This document shows positions 53,341 to 62,364 of a stretch of 64,000 nt of DNA, in pieces. The notes beneath the pieces were generated by a model. That model worked only from the letters and a program-made list of their open reading frames with translations. It was not told the origin of the DNA and made no database searches. The DNA comes from Cesiribacter sp. SM1 (GTDB lineage Bacteria > Bacteroidota > Bacteroidia > Cytophagales > Cyclobacteriaceae), in the NCBI RefSeq assembly GCF_020178975.1, contig NZ_JAHXBU010000093.1, positions 434,001 to 498,000 on the forward strand, given 5' to 3'. Made by a program: the position numbers and the translations under genes. The first letter of the stretch is position 1. Every line of letters begins with the position of its first letter.

Positions 53341-54216
53341 ATGCTACGAAAAATTTTTAGGTGGGCGGCAATAATTTTGTCTGGACTGCTGGCTGTTGCG
53401 CTTTTAGTCTATGTTGTAGCCCACTTTAGATTGGAATGGCAGCAAAAGCAGGTAATGGAAGTGGCCGTTCAATCGCTGGAGATCCCCACAGACAGTGCGG
53501 CCATTGCAAGGGGAGCTCACCTGGCGGCTATCAAAGGCTGTGCAGAATGCCATGGCGAGGATGGCAGCGGAAAAGTAATGCTTGATGACCCCGCTATGGG
53601 ACTGATTGCAGCCTCTAACTTGACAAGAGGCAGGGGCGGCCTGCCCAATAGCTACACCAATGCCGACTGGGTGCGGGCACTCAAACATGGTTTAGGCGCA
53701 GATGGTACGCCCTTGCTGGTGATGCCATCGCAGGAAACAACCTTGCTCTCCGCAGAGGATATGAGCGCCATTATTGCCTATTATAATTCGTTGCCTCCTG
53801 TAGATAAGCAGTCACCACAAATGTCAGCCGGGCCGTTGCTAAAAGTGCTTGCTCTTTTTGAAATGGTTCCTCTGTTTCCTGCGCATGAAATTGATCATGG
53901 ACGTACACTCACAGCCAGTGTAGAAGCAACTGTAGGGGCCGCTTATGGGCAATACCTGTCCATTTCCTGTACGGGCTGCCACGGCACAGACATGAAGGGA
54001 ATGGAGCCGCCTGCACCGGGTATGCTTGCCCGGCCGGATGTTACAGCCTCTGGCAATGTAGGAAAATGGACTGAAGCAGAATTTATCAAAACCCTGCGTA
54101 CGGGTGTAACCCCTGAAGGAAAAGTGCTGAAACAGCAGGATATGCCCTGGCAGATGACTGCACGCTATACCGATGCCGAACTGCAATCTTTATATCAATA
54201 CCTGAAATCAATATAA
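53341..54216 (+). CDS. Membrane-anchored diheme cytochrome c
   Basis: 291 residues. An N-terminal helix (about 10-28) anchors it in the inner membrane with the rest in the periplasm. Two heme c motifs: Cys67-xx-Cys70-His71 (GCAECHGEDG) and Cys210-xx-Cys213-His214 (CTGCHGTD). Met ligands are plausible in KVMLDDPAMGL and in the C-terminal LKQQDMPW. Likely an electron carrier feeding a periplasmic or respiratory partner. First gene of a run (cupin, then small membrane protein) opposite the AraC gene. Confidence 0.9.
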   Translation: MLRKIFRWAAIILSGLLAVALLVYVVAHFRLEWQQKQVMEVAVQSLEIPTDSAAIARGAHLAAIKGCAECHGEDGSGKVMLDDPAMGLIAASNLTRGRGGLPNSYTNADWVRALKHGLGADGTPLLVMPSQETTLLSAEDMSAIIAYYNSLPPVDKQSPQMSAGPLLKVLALFEMVPLFPAHEIDHGRTLTASVEATVGAAYGQYLSISCTGCHGTDMKGMEPPAPGMLARPDVTASGNVGKWTEAEFIKTLRTGVTPEGKVLKQQDMPWQMTARYTDAELQSLYQYLKSI

Positions 54217-54236
54217 ATCCTAACTCATCTTAAGCT

Positions 54237-54866
54237 ATGCTTGCTTATATCTCATCTCCGGCTGTTCCGGAGAACAAATCAGCTCTTACCCCCGCCGGCT
54301 TGTCCCGTACAATCAGCTCCAGCGCGGGCGGCTACGATATGGAATTCATTCGAACCCCGGAAGAAACCAGTGGGCAATACCTGGAGGTAGAAGTAGTAAT
54401 GAAGCCAAAAGGGGGCAACGATATGCACTACCACACTACTTTTATTGAAGAGTTTATTGTGGTAGAAGGCATTTTGGGCATACAGGTGGAAAAAGAATTG
54501 TTGCACCTGATTCCGGGAGAAAAGGCCGTAGCGCCTCTTTACAAGCTGCACAGGTTTTTCAATCCAAGCGAAACTGAGCCTGTTCGTTTCAGGGTGCTGG
54601 TAAAGCCTGCCCGTTTTTTTGAGGCTACTTTGCGCATTGCCCATGGCCTGGCAAACGATGGCCTTTGCAATAAAAAAGGCTTGCCTAAAAGCATATGGCA
54701 CCTGGCACTGCTGTTTGAAATGGGCGAAAGCTACGCACCCATACTGCCTCACAGCCTGCAAACAGGGCTTTGCAGCATACTGGCCGGTATAGCCCGCTGG
54801 CTGGGTAAGGACAAAGAGCTGGAGAAATACTACAAAGCCACTGCAAGTACACTGGCCCGGCAATAA
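54237..54866 (+). CDS. Cupin domain protein
   Basis: 209 residues. A single cupin (about 45-125) with HYHTTFIEEFIVVEG as the His/His/Glu metal motif and KLHRFFNPSE carrying the second His, plus a helical tail of about 80 residues (SLQTGLCSILAGIARWLG) that could be membrane-associated. No signal peptide. Follows cytochrome c by 20 bases, so it is very likely co-transcribed with it. Substrate unknown. Confidence 0.78.
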   Translation: MLAYISSPAVPENKSALTPAGLSRTISSSAGGYDMEFIRTPEETSGQYLEVEVVMKPKGGNDMHYHTTFIEEFIVVEGILGIQVEKELLHLIPGEKAVAPLYKLHRFFNPSETEPVRFRVLVKPARFFEATLRIAHGLANDGLCNKKGLPKSIWHLALLFEMGESYAPILPHSLQTGLCSILAGIARWLGKDKELEKYYKATASTLARQ

Positions 54867-54901
54867 AGGGTTTTCAATGTATATTTTTTCCAGTTCTATC
54901 C

Positions 54902-55306
54902 ATGAAAAGGTACTACAAATCCACATTTTTTCTGCTGACAGTAGCATTCGTTGTTTCTGCTGCCTACCAGTATTACAGGTCTATACTGGCCGAGGTGCCA
55001 GTGCATGACGATTTCGGTATGAAGGGTGTTGCATGGTATGCTATTGCAATAAGTTTTGGAGCAGTATCGCTGTTCAACAGCAAATGGTCCGATCTGTTTA
55101 TCCTGTTTTTCTGCTCATTGCTGTACCTGGCTGCTTTTCTTTACTACTTCCCGGTGGTCTATTCCCTCAGAAATAATGGACTTATAGATATTGCAGAGGC
55201 AGTGCTGTACATGGCACTTATTTTTATGGCAGCGGTGCTTGCAGTGCTTTCTTTAAGAGCACGTGCTAAAAAGCCCCTGGGAACAAAGCCTGAACAGAAA
55301 CAATAG
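54902..55306 (+). CDS. Small four-helix membrane protein
   Basis: 134 residues with four predicted membrane helices (FFLLTVAFVVSAAYQYY, GVAWYAIAISFGAVSLF, LFILFFCSLLYLAAFLYYF, AVLYMALIFMAAVLAVLSL) and a polar C-terminus (RARAKKPLGTKPEQKQ). Family not recognised. It lies 35 bases after the cupin gene, so it is the probable last gene of the AraC-linked run. Confidence 0.68.
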   Translation: MKRYYKSTFFLLTVAFVVSAAYQYYRSILAEVPVHDDFGMKGVAWYAIAISFGAVSLFNSKWSDLFILFFCSLLYLAAFLYYFPVVYSLRNNGLIDIAEAVLYMALIFMAAVLAVLSLRARAKKPLGTKPEQKQ

Positions 55307-55763
55307 CGGGGCTAAAATCATCATGGGTTTCAGGATTACCGACAACTGAAGCTGATTTAACAAGAGGCATGTACTTATGTGCTTCGTGAGCTGGTTACGT
55401 GTAACAGTACCTGATCAAGGTTCTAACTGACCAGCATCATCACACAACAGCTATAAGCAGCAACTCCACATCAGGCTGTTTTAAACCCCTGCTTTATCCA
55501 AATCAACCACAGCATGTGCTGGCTGAAGGACTTAGTGATTTGCAGAGAAGACTGCTTGTGCCAGGTTTACAGCGCCAAACAGTAAAAGTACAGAATCAAT
55601 AGAAGCAGGAAACACTACAGGCGCAGCTGCCTTAGTGCGGCCGCTGCTGCCTTAGACTGGCAGGAGTTGTCAGCTTAATATTGTGGACCTACCTATAGAT
55701 CGTGTCAAAGAAATTAAAAACAAGAAATACCAGATCACCTAATCATTTTCTTCATCTATCATC
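55307..55763. other. Long non-coding gap
   Basis: No supported gene. Contains a ten-base direct repeat GCTGCCTTAG at 55626-55635 and 55646-55655. One frame across 55430-55600 is open but short and matches nothing I recognise. Confidence 0.4.
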
Positions 55764-56966
55764 ATGAAAATCAAGTATCTTTCTATTGTGGCAGCCCTTG
55801 CTGCCCTGCTTGTTACAGCTTGTACCGACGATTCAGCTGATCCGCTGCCAGCGCCGACACCCGAGCCTCCAAAGGAAACACAGGAGCTGGGCAACATCAG
55901 CACCAATACTGTACTGGACGATATCTTTACAGATCCTGCTACCCCTGATTATAGGGTAAGCACTGACATAGAGATCAGCGCCACTCTTACCATCAGACCA
56001 GGGGTAGTCATAGAAGTAGCAGGGGGTAAAGGCATTGTAGTGAATGCACCCGGCTTTATCTCGGCTGTAGGTGAGCAGAACAAAAAGATCATCTTTAGGG
56101 GCAAAACACAGGCTGCTGGCTTCTGGAAAGGCATGATCATCTACTCCAGCAGCCAGGCTACAGTACTGGAGCATGTAGAGATTGCCCACACAGGAAGTGC
56201 TTTGTTGTTTGACGGTGTGAAAGCAGCCATCGGTTTGTTTGGAGCAGGCGGCAGTCCGGCCAAGCTAAGCATCAGGAACAGCACTCTGCACCACAATGCT
56301 GGCTATGGCATCTATGTTGCCAGCAACGCCCAGTTCATCGACTTTGCCAGCAACACCTTTAGACACCATGCAGAAGCTGGACTATACATGACAGCCAACC
56401 AGGTGCAAAAGCTTGATGCAGCCTCTCAATTTACAGATAATGCCAAAGCAGGTATAGAAGTCTTCTCCGGTACCATAGAAGGAACTGGAGAGGTGGTGTG
56501 GCCGGGGTACCACTACCGCTATAGCAGTGGCTCTCTTTCAGTGAGAACAGGCTGGAAGGTAATGGCTGGTGCTGTTATAGAAATGGCAGATGATCAGTAC
56601 ATAGAAGTAGCCGACAGGCCAGGGGCATACATCCATGCAGCAGGTACTGCAGAAAAGAAGGTAACTTTCACCAGCGTTAGCAAACAGGCAGGAGCCTGGC
56701 AGGGCATCAGCATCTTTACGGCCAATGCTGCCAACCTGCTGGAGCATGCGGTGGTAGAGCATGGCCATGGCGGCAGCGCCATCAGCTATGGTGTTAAAGC
56801 CAACATCTATGTGCCCTTCTCCAACAGGCTTAGCATCCGCAACAGCAAAATCTCCAGCAGCGGTGGCTATGGCATCTACTACAGAAGCTCTGCTGTGCTC
56901 AATGAAGATATTGAGCAGGTAAACACTTTTGAAGCAAACCCCTCCGGTAACCTCTACAGAGACTAA
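55764..56966 (+). CDS. Lipoprotein with a two-fold internal repeat, parallel beta-helix type
   Basis: 400 residues. Lipoprotein signal ending LLVTACTDD (Cys20). Two homologous halves: about 73-175 (VVIEVAGGKGIVVNAPGF, FWKGMIIYSSSQATVLEHVE, LSIRNSTLHHNAGYGIYV) and about 265-375 (VIEMADDQYIEVADRPGAY, AWQGISIFTANAANLLEHAV, LSIRNSKISSSGGYGIYY). The short strand-turn pattern with LSIRNS and GYGIY is typical of parallel beta-helix repeats seen in surface or polysaccharide-active proteins. No sorting domain. Encoded just before the CRD lipoprotein at 57031. Confidence 0.75.
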   Translation: MKIKYLSIVAALAALLVTACTDDSADPLPAPTPEPPKETQELGNISTNTVLDDIFTDPATPDYRVSTDIEISATLTIRPGVVIEVAGGKGIVVNAPGFISAVGEQNKKIIFRGKTQAAGFWKGMIIYSSSQATVLEHVEIAHTGSALLFDGVKAAIGLFGAGGSPAKLSIRNSTLHHNAGYGIYVASNAQFIDFASNTFRHHAEAGLYMTANQVQKLDAASQFTDNAKAGIEVFSGTIEGTGEVVWPGYHYRYSSGSLSVRTGWKVMAGAVIEMADDQYIEVADRPGAYIHAAGTAEKKVTFTSVSKQAGAWQGISIFTANAANLLEHAVVEHGHGGSAISYGVKANIYVPFSNRLSIRNSKISSSGGYGIYYRSSAVLNEDIEQVNTFEANPSGNLYRD

Positions 56967-57030
56967 ACCAGCACTAACTTAATCTTTACCTGATCAATCA
57001 ATAAGAACAAAAGTTTATTATTCCAACCTT

Positions 57031-57858
57031 ATGTTTAAGCACATTTTTTTGAAGCTTTCCTTAGGTGCATTTCTGATGAGCGCCTGTATGCTAACGGCCT
57101 GTGAAAAGGATGGCCCTATTGATGAGACTGATCCAAACCCACCTGTAGAAGAACCCGCAGACACTAAGGCAGGCACTGTAAGTGGTAGCGTAGTGGATTC
57201 CCAGGGCAGGCCCATAGCAGGAGCCAGGGTAAGAATAGAAAACGACTGGTCCTACTACGATGTCTCTACCAATGCAGCGGGTAAATATACTTCTCCAACG
57301 CTTCCCCCGGGAGGCTTCAGAGCAGTAGCCTGGGCTACCATACCTTACCAGGGCCAGGACTACACCCTGCGCATGGGCATGCCCCAGGCAAGCGACTACG
57401 ACTACTTCGATGCTAAGAACGGGGTGGTGAGAAACTTCAAATGGCAGATCAGCGGACCTATTCCAGACAGAGAAGGCGCCTATTTTGGGGCCACCCTGGA
57501 GCTGATGAGCGGCACAGGCAGCATCTGGGATGAGCGCATGAATCCCGGAGACAATGTTTACGTAACGCTGAAGCCCACCATCCCGCTCATCGATGGCAGC
57601 ATAGGTGAGGTAATAGAACGCTCCTTTACCATCCAGAGCGGCAACGATACCTACCTGCTGCACGACATTCCTGCAGGGCAGTATGAGATCAGTTGTATCC
57701 GGGTAACCCCTGATAATTACCAGGAACAGCTGCTCATTGGCACCTTCAGCCAGCAGTGGGAGGCTGCCCTGATCACCTTTCAGCCAGGTGAATATGGCAT
57801 CGGTACCTATGAGAATGGGCTGAAAAGACTAAGCCTGTACATGAACCTGAACAGGTAG
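57031..57858 (+). CDS. Lipoprotein with a carboxypeptidase-regulatory-like domain
   Basis: 275 residues. Lipoprotein signal with lipobox LTAC at Cys24. A CarboxypepD_reg-like module follows (about 48-100, GSVVDSQGRPIAGARVRIEN and DVSTNAAGKYTSPTLPPG). The rest is beta-rich without a known domain (LLHDIPAGQYEISCIRV). No SusD or enzyme motif. Lies 64 bases after the beta-helix lipoprotein, so they are plausibly co-expressed. Surface or outer-membrane location is likely. Confidence 0.75.
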   Translation: MFKHIFLKLSLGAFLMSACMLTACEKDGPIDETDPNPPVEEPADTKAGTVSGSVVDSQGRPIAGARVRIENDWSYYDVSTNAAGKYTSPTLPPGGFRAVAWATIPYQGQDYTLRMGMPQASDYDYFDAKNGVVRNFKWQISGPIPDREGAYFGATLELMSGTGSIWDERMNPGDNVYVTLKPTIPLIDGSIGEVIERSFTIQSGNDTYLLHDIPAGQYEISCIRVTPDNYQEQLLIGTFSQQWEAALITFQPGEYGIGTYENGLKRLSLYMNLNR

Positions 57859-57935
57859 AAAAAAGGTATTCATAAACCAGCTCAATATGCTAAGATGAAA
57901 AACATCAGAAGGTTCTTAAATATATAGTGGTGTGA

Positions 57936-58298
57936 TTAGCAGGGTGAAACAAATAGCCCCGATCTCACTTGTAGTAAGGTTCCGGATCTTGCTCTGGGAT
58001 ACTTTTTTCTGAATTCTTCCAAGGATATACCCCGCTTCAGGTCTGCTTCTGCTTGACGTACATTTCCTTTGTTTAAATGCACATAGTGTGCTCTGGCCTG
58101 TGCCTTGGCGTAATATATTTTATTCAGGTCACAGCTCTTAAATTTCAGGTTTAGCGAATCAACAATCTTTTGCAGCTGACCCATGGTCCTGGGGCTGTAG
58201 ATCAGACCATTCTCGTACGTAGTAAATTCATAATTTTGCCCAAAGCATGGCAGCAGCAAACAGAGCCATGCAGCTAAAATCAAGAGTGGCTTTTTCAT
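57936..58298 (-). CDS. Small secreted protein, unknown
   Basis: 120 residues with a signal peptide (MKKPLLILAAWLCLLLPCFG). The mature part is basic and helical (LQKIVDSLNLKFKSCDLNKI, VRQAEADLKRGISLEEF). No family recognised. Convergent with the CRD lipoprotein and not obviously linked to its neighbours. Confidence 0.6.
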   Translation of the reverse strand: MKKPLLILAAWLCLLLPCFGQNYEFTTYENGLIYSPRTMGQLQKIVDSLNLKFKSCDLNKIYYAKAQARAHYVHLNKGNVRQAEADLKRGISLEEFRKKYPRARSGTLLQVRSGLFVSPC

Positions 58299-58387
58299 AG
58301 TCTGTGAGGGTTTGGTTGTTGTCTACAAAACGGAAGTTTTATAACAATTCTTATACTGTTGTTGGTGAAAACTCGGCCAGACCCAAA

Positions 58388-58413
58388 CAAAAAAGCCCGC
58401 CAACCGGCGAGCT
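58388..58413 (-). terminator. Terminator after the Spy-like gene
   Basis: On the minus strand AGCTCGCC pairs with GGCGGGCT (one G-T pair) and is followed by T. It lies about 30 bases past the Spy-like stop. Confidence 0.65.
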
Positions 58414-58443
58414 TTCGTAAAGTGCTATTAATCAGGTGCAACA

Positions 58444-58890
58444 TTAGCGGCTATCTTTTTGGGAGTTACCTCTCTTGCCGCGCTGAGCTCTGCGCTCCTG
58501 CGCTTTTTCTTTGCGGATCTCCTGCAGCTTGGCAAATTGCTCTTCAGAAAGAATTTTCTGCAGCTCGGTTTGTCTGGCCTGGCGCATGGTTTTCATCTGA
58601 GCCTTTTTTTCTTCCTGCGACAGGCTGGTGTTCTCTTTAAGCGCCTTTATTTGCTGTTTGCTGCTTTCGTTAAGGGTTTCCCACTGGGTTACTTGTGCAG
58701 GCGTAAGGTTAAGCTGTGCTTCGTATTCCTTTACATTTTCCTGTAAGCGGCCACCTCTTTTATGGCCCTTGCGGTCGTGCTGTTCTGTTTTGTTGTGGTC
58801 TTTCGTTTTAGCACCTTCTGTCTGGGCGTTTACAGCTGTAACCGACATCAACCCAAAGGCCGCAGCCACTATCCATTTCCCGTTTTTCAT
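58444..58890 (-). CDS. Spy/LTXXQ-like periplasmic protein
   Basis: 148 residues: signal peptide (1-22, ending NAQ), a charged linker, then helices with the LTPAQVTQW motif and a second SEEQFAKLQEI; the LTxxQ repeat is the hallmark of Spy/CpxP-type periplasmic chaperones. The tail is strongly basic. Family members respond to envelope or metal stress. It follows the TonB-type barrel gene by 114 bases on the same strand, so co-transcription is possible but there is enough room for its own start. Confidence 0.78.
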   Translation of the reverse strand: MKNGKWIVAAAFGLMSVTAVNAQTEGAKTKDHNKTEQHDRKGHKRGGRLQENVKEYEAQLNLTPAQVTQWETLNESSKQQIKALKENTSLSQEEKKAQMKTMRQARQTELQKILSEEQFAKLQEIRKEKAQERRAQRGKRGNSQKDSR

Positions 58891-59004
58891 CTTTCTTTTC
58901 CTTTTTAAGTGATGTGTATTTATTAAAACTTGCTCTTGCTTAACTGAAAGCCAACTACCATGCCAGCTTTCAATTCTGATTGTTAAAGAAGGTTAAAAGA
59001 GGCC

Positions 59005-61797
59005 TTACATATTGCCGGCATTTTTAAAGTTCCGGATGTTGTAGGTAAAGCGCAGCATCAGGTAGCGGTTCAGCACATCTGTCTGCACGCTTTCTATGTA
59101 GGCCTCGGTAATATTGCGCTGTATGTCTGTATTCTGATTGAGCAGGTCGTAGGCATAGAGGCTTAATTCGCCCCTGTTGTTGAACATGCGTTTGCCTATG
59201 CCTGCATTGAGCAGCATATAATTCTGGGCATCGCTGCCGGCAAAACTGCCGTAATACTGGTGTGCGAGGTCGCTCTCCAGGCTTAGGCCAAAGGGTAGTA
59301 TCCATTTAAAGGAAGCCCTGCTGGTCTGGTTCATGTAGCGGTTGTTCAGGCTCTCCTGCAGGCTGTTGGTGGCAATGGTGTAATTGGCCTGGGTGCTGAG
59401 TGTAAAATCAATTTTTTCGCTGATGTTGCTGCTTAGTACCACACCGGCGCCAAAACCGGTATTGCCGGTATAGGTTTCTGCTCCGTTGATCAGGCCCGGG
59501 ATATGGCTGTAGGAGGCAGTGGCATTTACATTCAGGTTAGATTTAAGCAGCTGCACCGGCACACCATACGATACAAAGGTGCGCATGTTCCAGTAACCCT
59601 CCAGGTTTTGAGGCTGCGTTAGCTGCACCCCGGCGGGTACGGTAAAGCCTGTAGCCAGTATAGTATCCTGTGCCGGCAGCAGCACACTGTTACCAATGTA
59701 TTGAGCAGAGTAGCTTCCGGAGATCAGGGCAAAAAAAGTGCTTGCCTTTTCCGGATTGTTGGCAGAATAGCGGGTAAATAAAGTGTGCTGATAATCCTGC
59801 CGCAGGGCCGGGTTGCCGATGGTAAGCTGCAGCGGATTGCTGTTGTCTACTGCATAAAGCAGCCGCTGCGCCGACGGAGGGTTGGCGCTGGTACGGTACA
59901 TTACCCGCAGGTTTTTTTCCTTCGAAAAGTTATGGCGGTACATGGCCATAGGCAGTATATTCTCAAAGGTTCTTTCTATGTCACCTTCCAACGGAAAGCG
60001 AAGGTTGTTGTCGAGCCTGGAGGCCTGGTAGTTAATGCCTGCCATCAGCATGCCTTTTTCGCTCCTTAAGCGGTAGCTGCCACCCAGGCTGTTGGTGCGG
60101 TAACTGCTGGTAAGCTGGCTGCTAAGAGCAGGGTTCAATTCGGCTTCAGACTCATCATTCTCTAAATCGGTGGTAAGCTTGTAGGGCCGGGAGTACTGGT
60201 AGCCTGTTCTGTAGTTCAGCATCAGCTGGCTCTTTTGGCTAATGGGTTCGGTATAGCGTACATCAGCACTTAAGCGCCAGCCTTTATCCTGCAAATCCGA
60301 CTGCTGCAGCAGGTTTTCAGTTACCGGGCTTTCGTCCAAGTATTCATTTTGAGAGTTAAGCTCGCTGGTGCCATCGCGGTTATCTATGCTGGTGCCTATG
60401 TTGACGGATAAGGTACGCCCCCGTTTGGCAAAGCTATGCCGGTAAAGCAGGTCGTTGCTAAAGCTAAGCGCGCCGTAGGAGGAGTTAAACTGGTTAATAG
60501 TACTGCTTAAGGTTTCAGAACCCAGCCTGGTGAGCCCCACCAGCGATGAGTTGCCGCTGTAGTCCTGCAGGCTTAGCCTGGGGCGTATTTGCAGCGAATT
60601 ATTTTTATCGATGTTATAGTCTAACCGAAGGTTAAAACGGTGATTGCTGTTGGTGCTTTCTGCCTTGCTTTCCTCAGTATAGGTTTGCCCGCCCAGCCTG
60701 GAGCCTAGGTATTCCAGCTGGGTGTTTTGTGTGGATAATAAGCTGGAGTGGTTAAAGAAATAACTGCCGCTTACTTCTACCTTTTCGCCCCACTGGTCAG
60801 TATAGTTGATACCTACTGCATTTGTTGTGGCAATACCGCCCTGCTGGCCTACCATAAACTCTCCGGCGCCACCGCCACCACCAAACCCACCACGACCGCC
60901 GCCGCCTCTACCGCCGCGGCCACCTCTGCCACTGCCGCTGGCTACACCGGCCAGATCTTCGGTGGCAAAATTCTGCTGATTGATGTTATTGCTTTGGGCA
61001 AGGATAGAAATGCGCTGATCGTCATTAAATATATTTAGGTTGCCTCCCGCCATATAGCGGCCATCCAGGCCATAGCCGGAATAAACCCGCCCAAACTGGC
61101 CGTTGCGCATTTCTGGCTTTGTTACAATGTTGATGGTTTTGGTTGTTTCGCCATCGTCGAAGCCACTGGCACGCGCCTGTTCGCTCTGCTGGTCAAAAAC
61201 CTGTATTTTATCGATAATTTCTGCAGGCAGATTTTTAAGAGCAGCAGTAGGGTCATCGCCAAAAAAAGGTTTGCCATCTACCAGCACCCGCCGCACCTCT
61301 TCGCCCTGTGCCTGCACCTTACCATCCTGCACCACCACGCCGGGCATCTTGCGGATCAGGTCTTCGGCATTGGCATCAGGGGTGGTTTTAAAGGCATTTG
61401 CCCTGAAGGAGGTAGTGTCGCCCTCCTGTGTGGCCAGGGGCTGCTGGCGTATAATTTCTATTTCGTTCAGCTGCTCGGCATCCTCCTTAAGCGCAAGAGA
61501 GCCCAGCTCCAGGCCTTCTTCGGGCAGGGTAAGCTCACGAAGCTGGGTGGTATAGCCCACAAAGCTAATCCGTAGCTGGTACTCGCCGGCAGTAAGATTA
61601 TTAAACCTGAAGTTCCCCTCTGTATCTGTAGCCTGTGCCACCCTGGCTGAATCTGCCAGGCGGGTAAGAACAACAGAGGCGCCAGGCAGCGTTGAATTAT
61701 CGGCAGCACTGCTTACCGTGCCGGAAAGAAAAGCACTCTGGCCAAAAGCCAGTACGCTTATCAGTAAAAAAGCAACAACCAATAGTAGCTTGTTCAT
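59005..61797 (-). CDS. TonB-dependent-receptor-like outer-membrane barrel with CRD
   Basis: 930 residues. Signal peptide (1-19), a CarboxypepD_reg module (about 22-100, LPGASVVLTRLADSARVAQA), a TonB plug-like domain (about 115-235, DLIRKMPGVVVQDGKVQA then RVLVDGKPFFGDDP), a Gly/Arg-rich run (about 285-313, GRGGRGGRGGGGRGGFGGGG) and a large beta barrel (OMP_b-brl_3 type) to the C-terminus. No TonB box is clear. This class includes SusC-like transporters and general outer-membrane barrels; without a SusD partner the substrate is unknown. The Spy-like gene follows. Confidence 0.87.
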   Translation of the reverse strand: MNKLLLVVAFLLISVLAFGQSAFLSGTVSSAADNSTLPGASVVLTRLADSARVAQATDTEGNFRFNNLTAGEYQLRISFVGYTTQLRELTLPEEGLELGSLALKEDAEQLNEIEIIRQQPLATQEGDTTSFRANAFKTTPDANAEDLIRKMPGVVVQDGKVQAQGEEVRRVLVDGKPFFGDDPTAALKNLPAEIIDKIQVFDQQSEQARASGFDDGETTKTINIVTKPEMRNGQFGRVYSGYGLDGRYMAGGNLNIFNDDQRISILAQSNNINQQNFATEDLAGVASGSGRGGRGGRGGGGRGGFGGGGGAGEFMVGQQGGIATTNAVGINYTDQWGEKVEVSGSYFFNHSSLLSTQNTQLEYLGSRLGGQTYTEESKAESTNSNHRFNLRLDYNIDKNNSLQIRPRLSLQDYSGNSSLVGLTRLGSETLSSTINQFNSSYGALSFSNDLLYRHSFAKRGRTLSVNIGTSIDNRDGTSELNSQNEYLDESPVTENLLQQSDLQDKGWRLSADVRYTEPISQKSQLMLNYRTGYQYSRPYKLTTDLENDESEAELNPALSSQLTSSYRTNSLGGSYRLRSEKGMLMAGINYQASRLDNNLRFPLEGDIERTFENILPMAMYRHNFSKEKNLRVMYRTSANPPSAQRLLYAVDNSNPLQLTIGNPALRQDYQHTLFTRYSANNPEKASTFFALISGSYSAQYIGNSVLLPAQDTILATGFTVPAGVQLTQPQNLEGYWNMRTFVSYGVPVQLLKSNLNVNATASYSHIPGLINGAETYTGNTGFGAGVVLSSNISEKIDFTLSTQANYTIATNSLQESLNNRYMNQTSRASFKWILPFGLSLESDLAHQYYGSFAGSDAQNYMLLNAGIGKRMFNNRGELSLYAYDLLNQNTDIQRNITEAYIESVQTDVLNRYLMLRFTYNIRNFKNAGNM

Positions 61798-62364
61798 TAT
61801 GTGTCTTTAAAGTTAAGGGTAGTGCGAGAGAGCGGCCGGTGCAGAATGTTTAAAGAAGTGACCTGCCAGTTTTATTTGGGAAATCCTGCTGTAACCAGAC
61901 TATTATTTGCCGCAGTTAAGCCTTTGATGCACAAGTGGCTTTAAGGTTTAATCACATATCTGGCTTTTGTGTATAGATACAGACAGTGGCTGTAAGCTGG
62001 TGGGGTAAAAGTATTTTCATAGGTGTGGCTTCAGGTAAAGAACATGCTGCAGCAGCGCAGCGCCACAAGGTATCAGGACGAAACAGCAGGAGAAGCTCGT
62101 TTTGCTGTTGTTAACAGGTTATTTTAAGGAATAATGCTGTTTTGGAATGGGGGTAGGGCAGTGCTTTTTTAGTTGGAATGGTGTGATGATTTTTATGCTT
62201 TTAGAGATTTTCTGGACAGAAGGTGCTGTTTGAATTGTATTCTTCCTGCTTTAAGGTCTGGGTGTGCAAGCAATCCTCTGAATTGTGATAGTAATAGTTT
62301 GTGAGGTGTGCGGTTTTAAGTGGCACCTAATGCATGTTCCTTTACAATATAAATTGCAAATAAC
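61798..62364. other. Long non-coding gap between divergent genes
   Basis: Separates the minus-strand TonB-type barrel from the plus-strand CRD lipoprotein. No ORF, repeat, hairpin with T run or TAnnTTTG element that I can support. Probably holds the two divergent promoters. Confidence 0.5.

Noticed and set aside
55430-55600. Open frame possibly from a broken gene
   Set aside because: No recognisable motif, no start context and short; could be chance.
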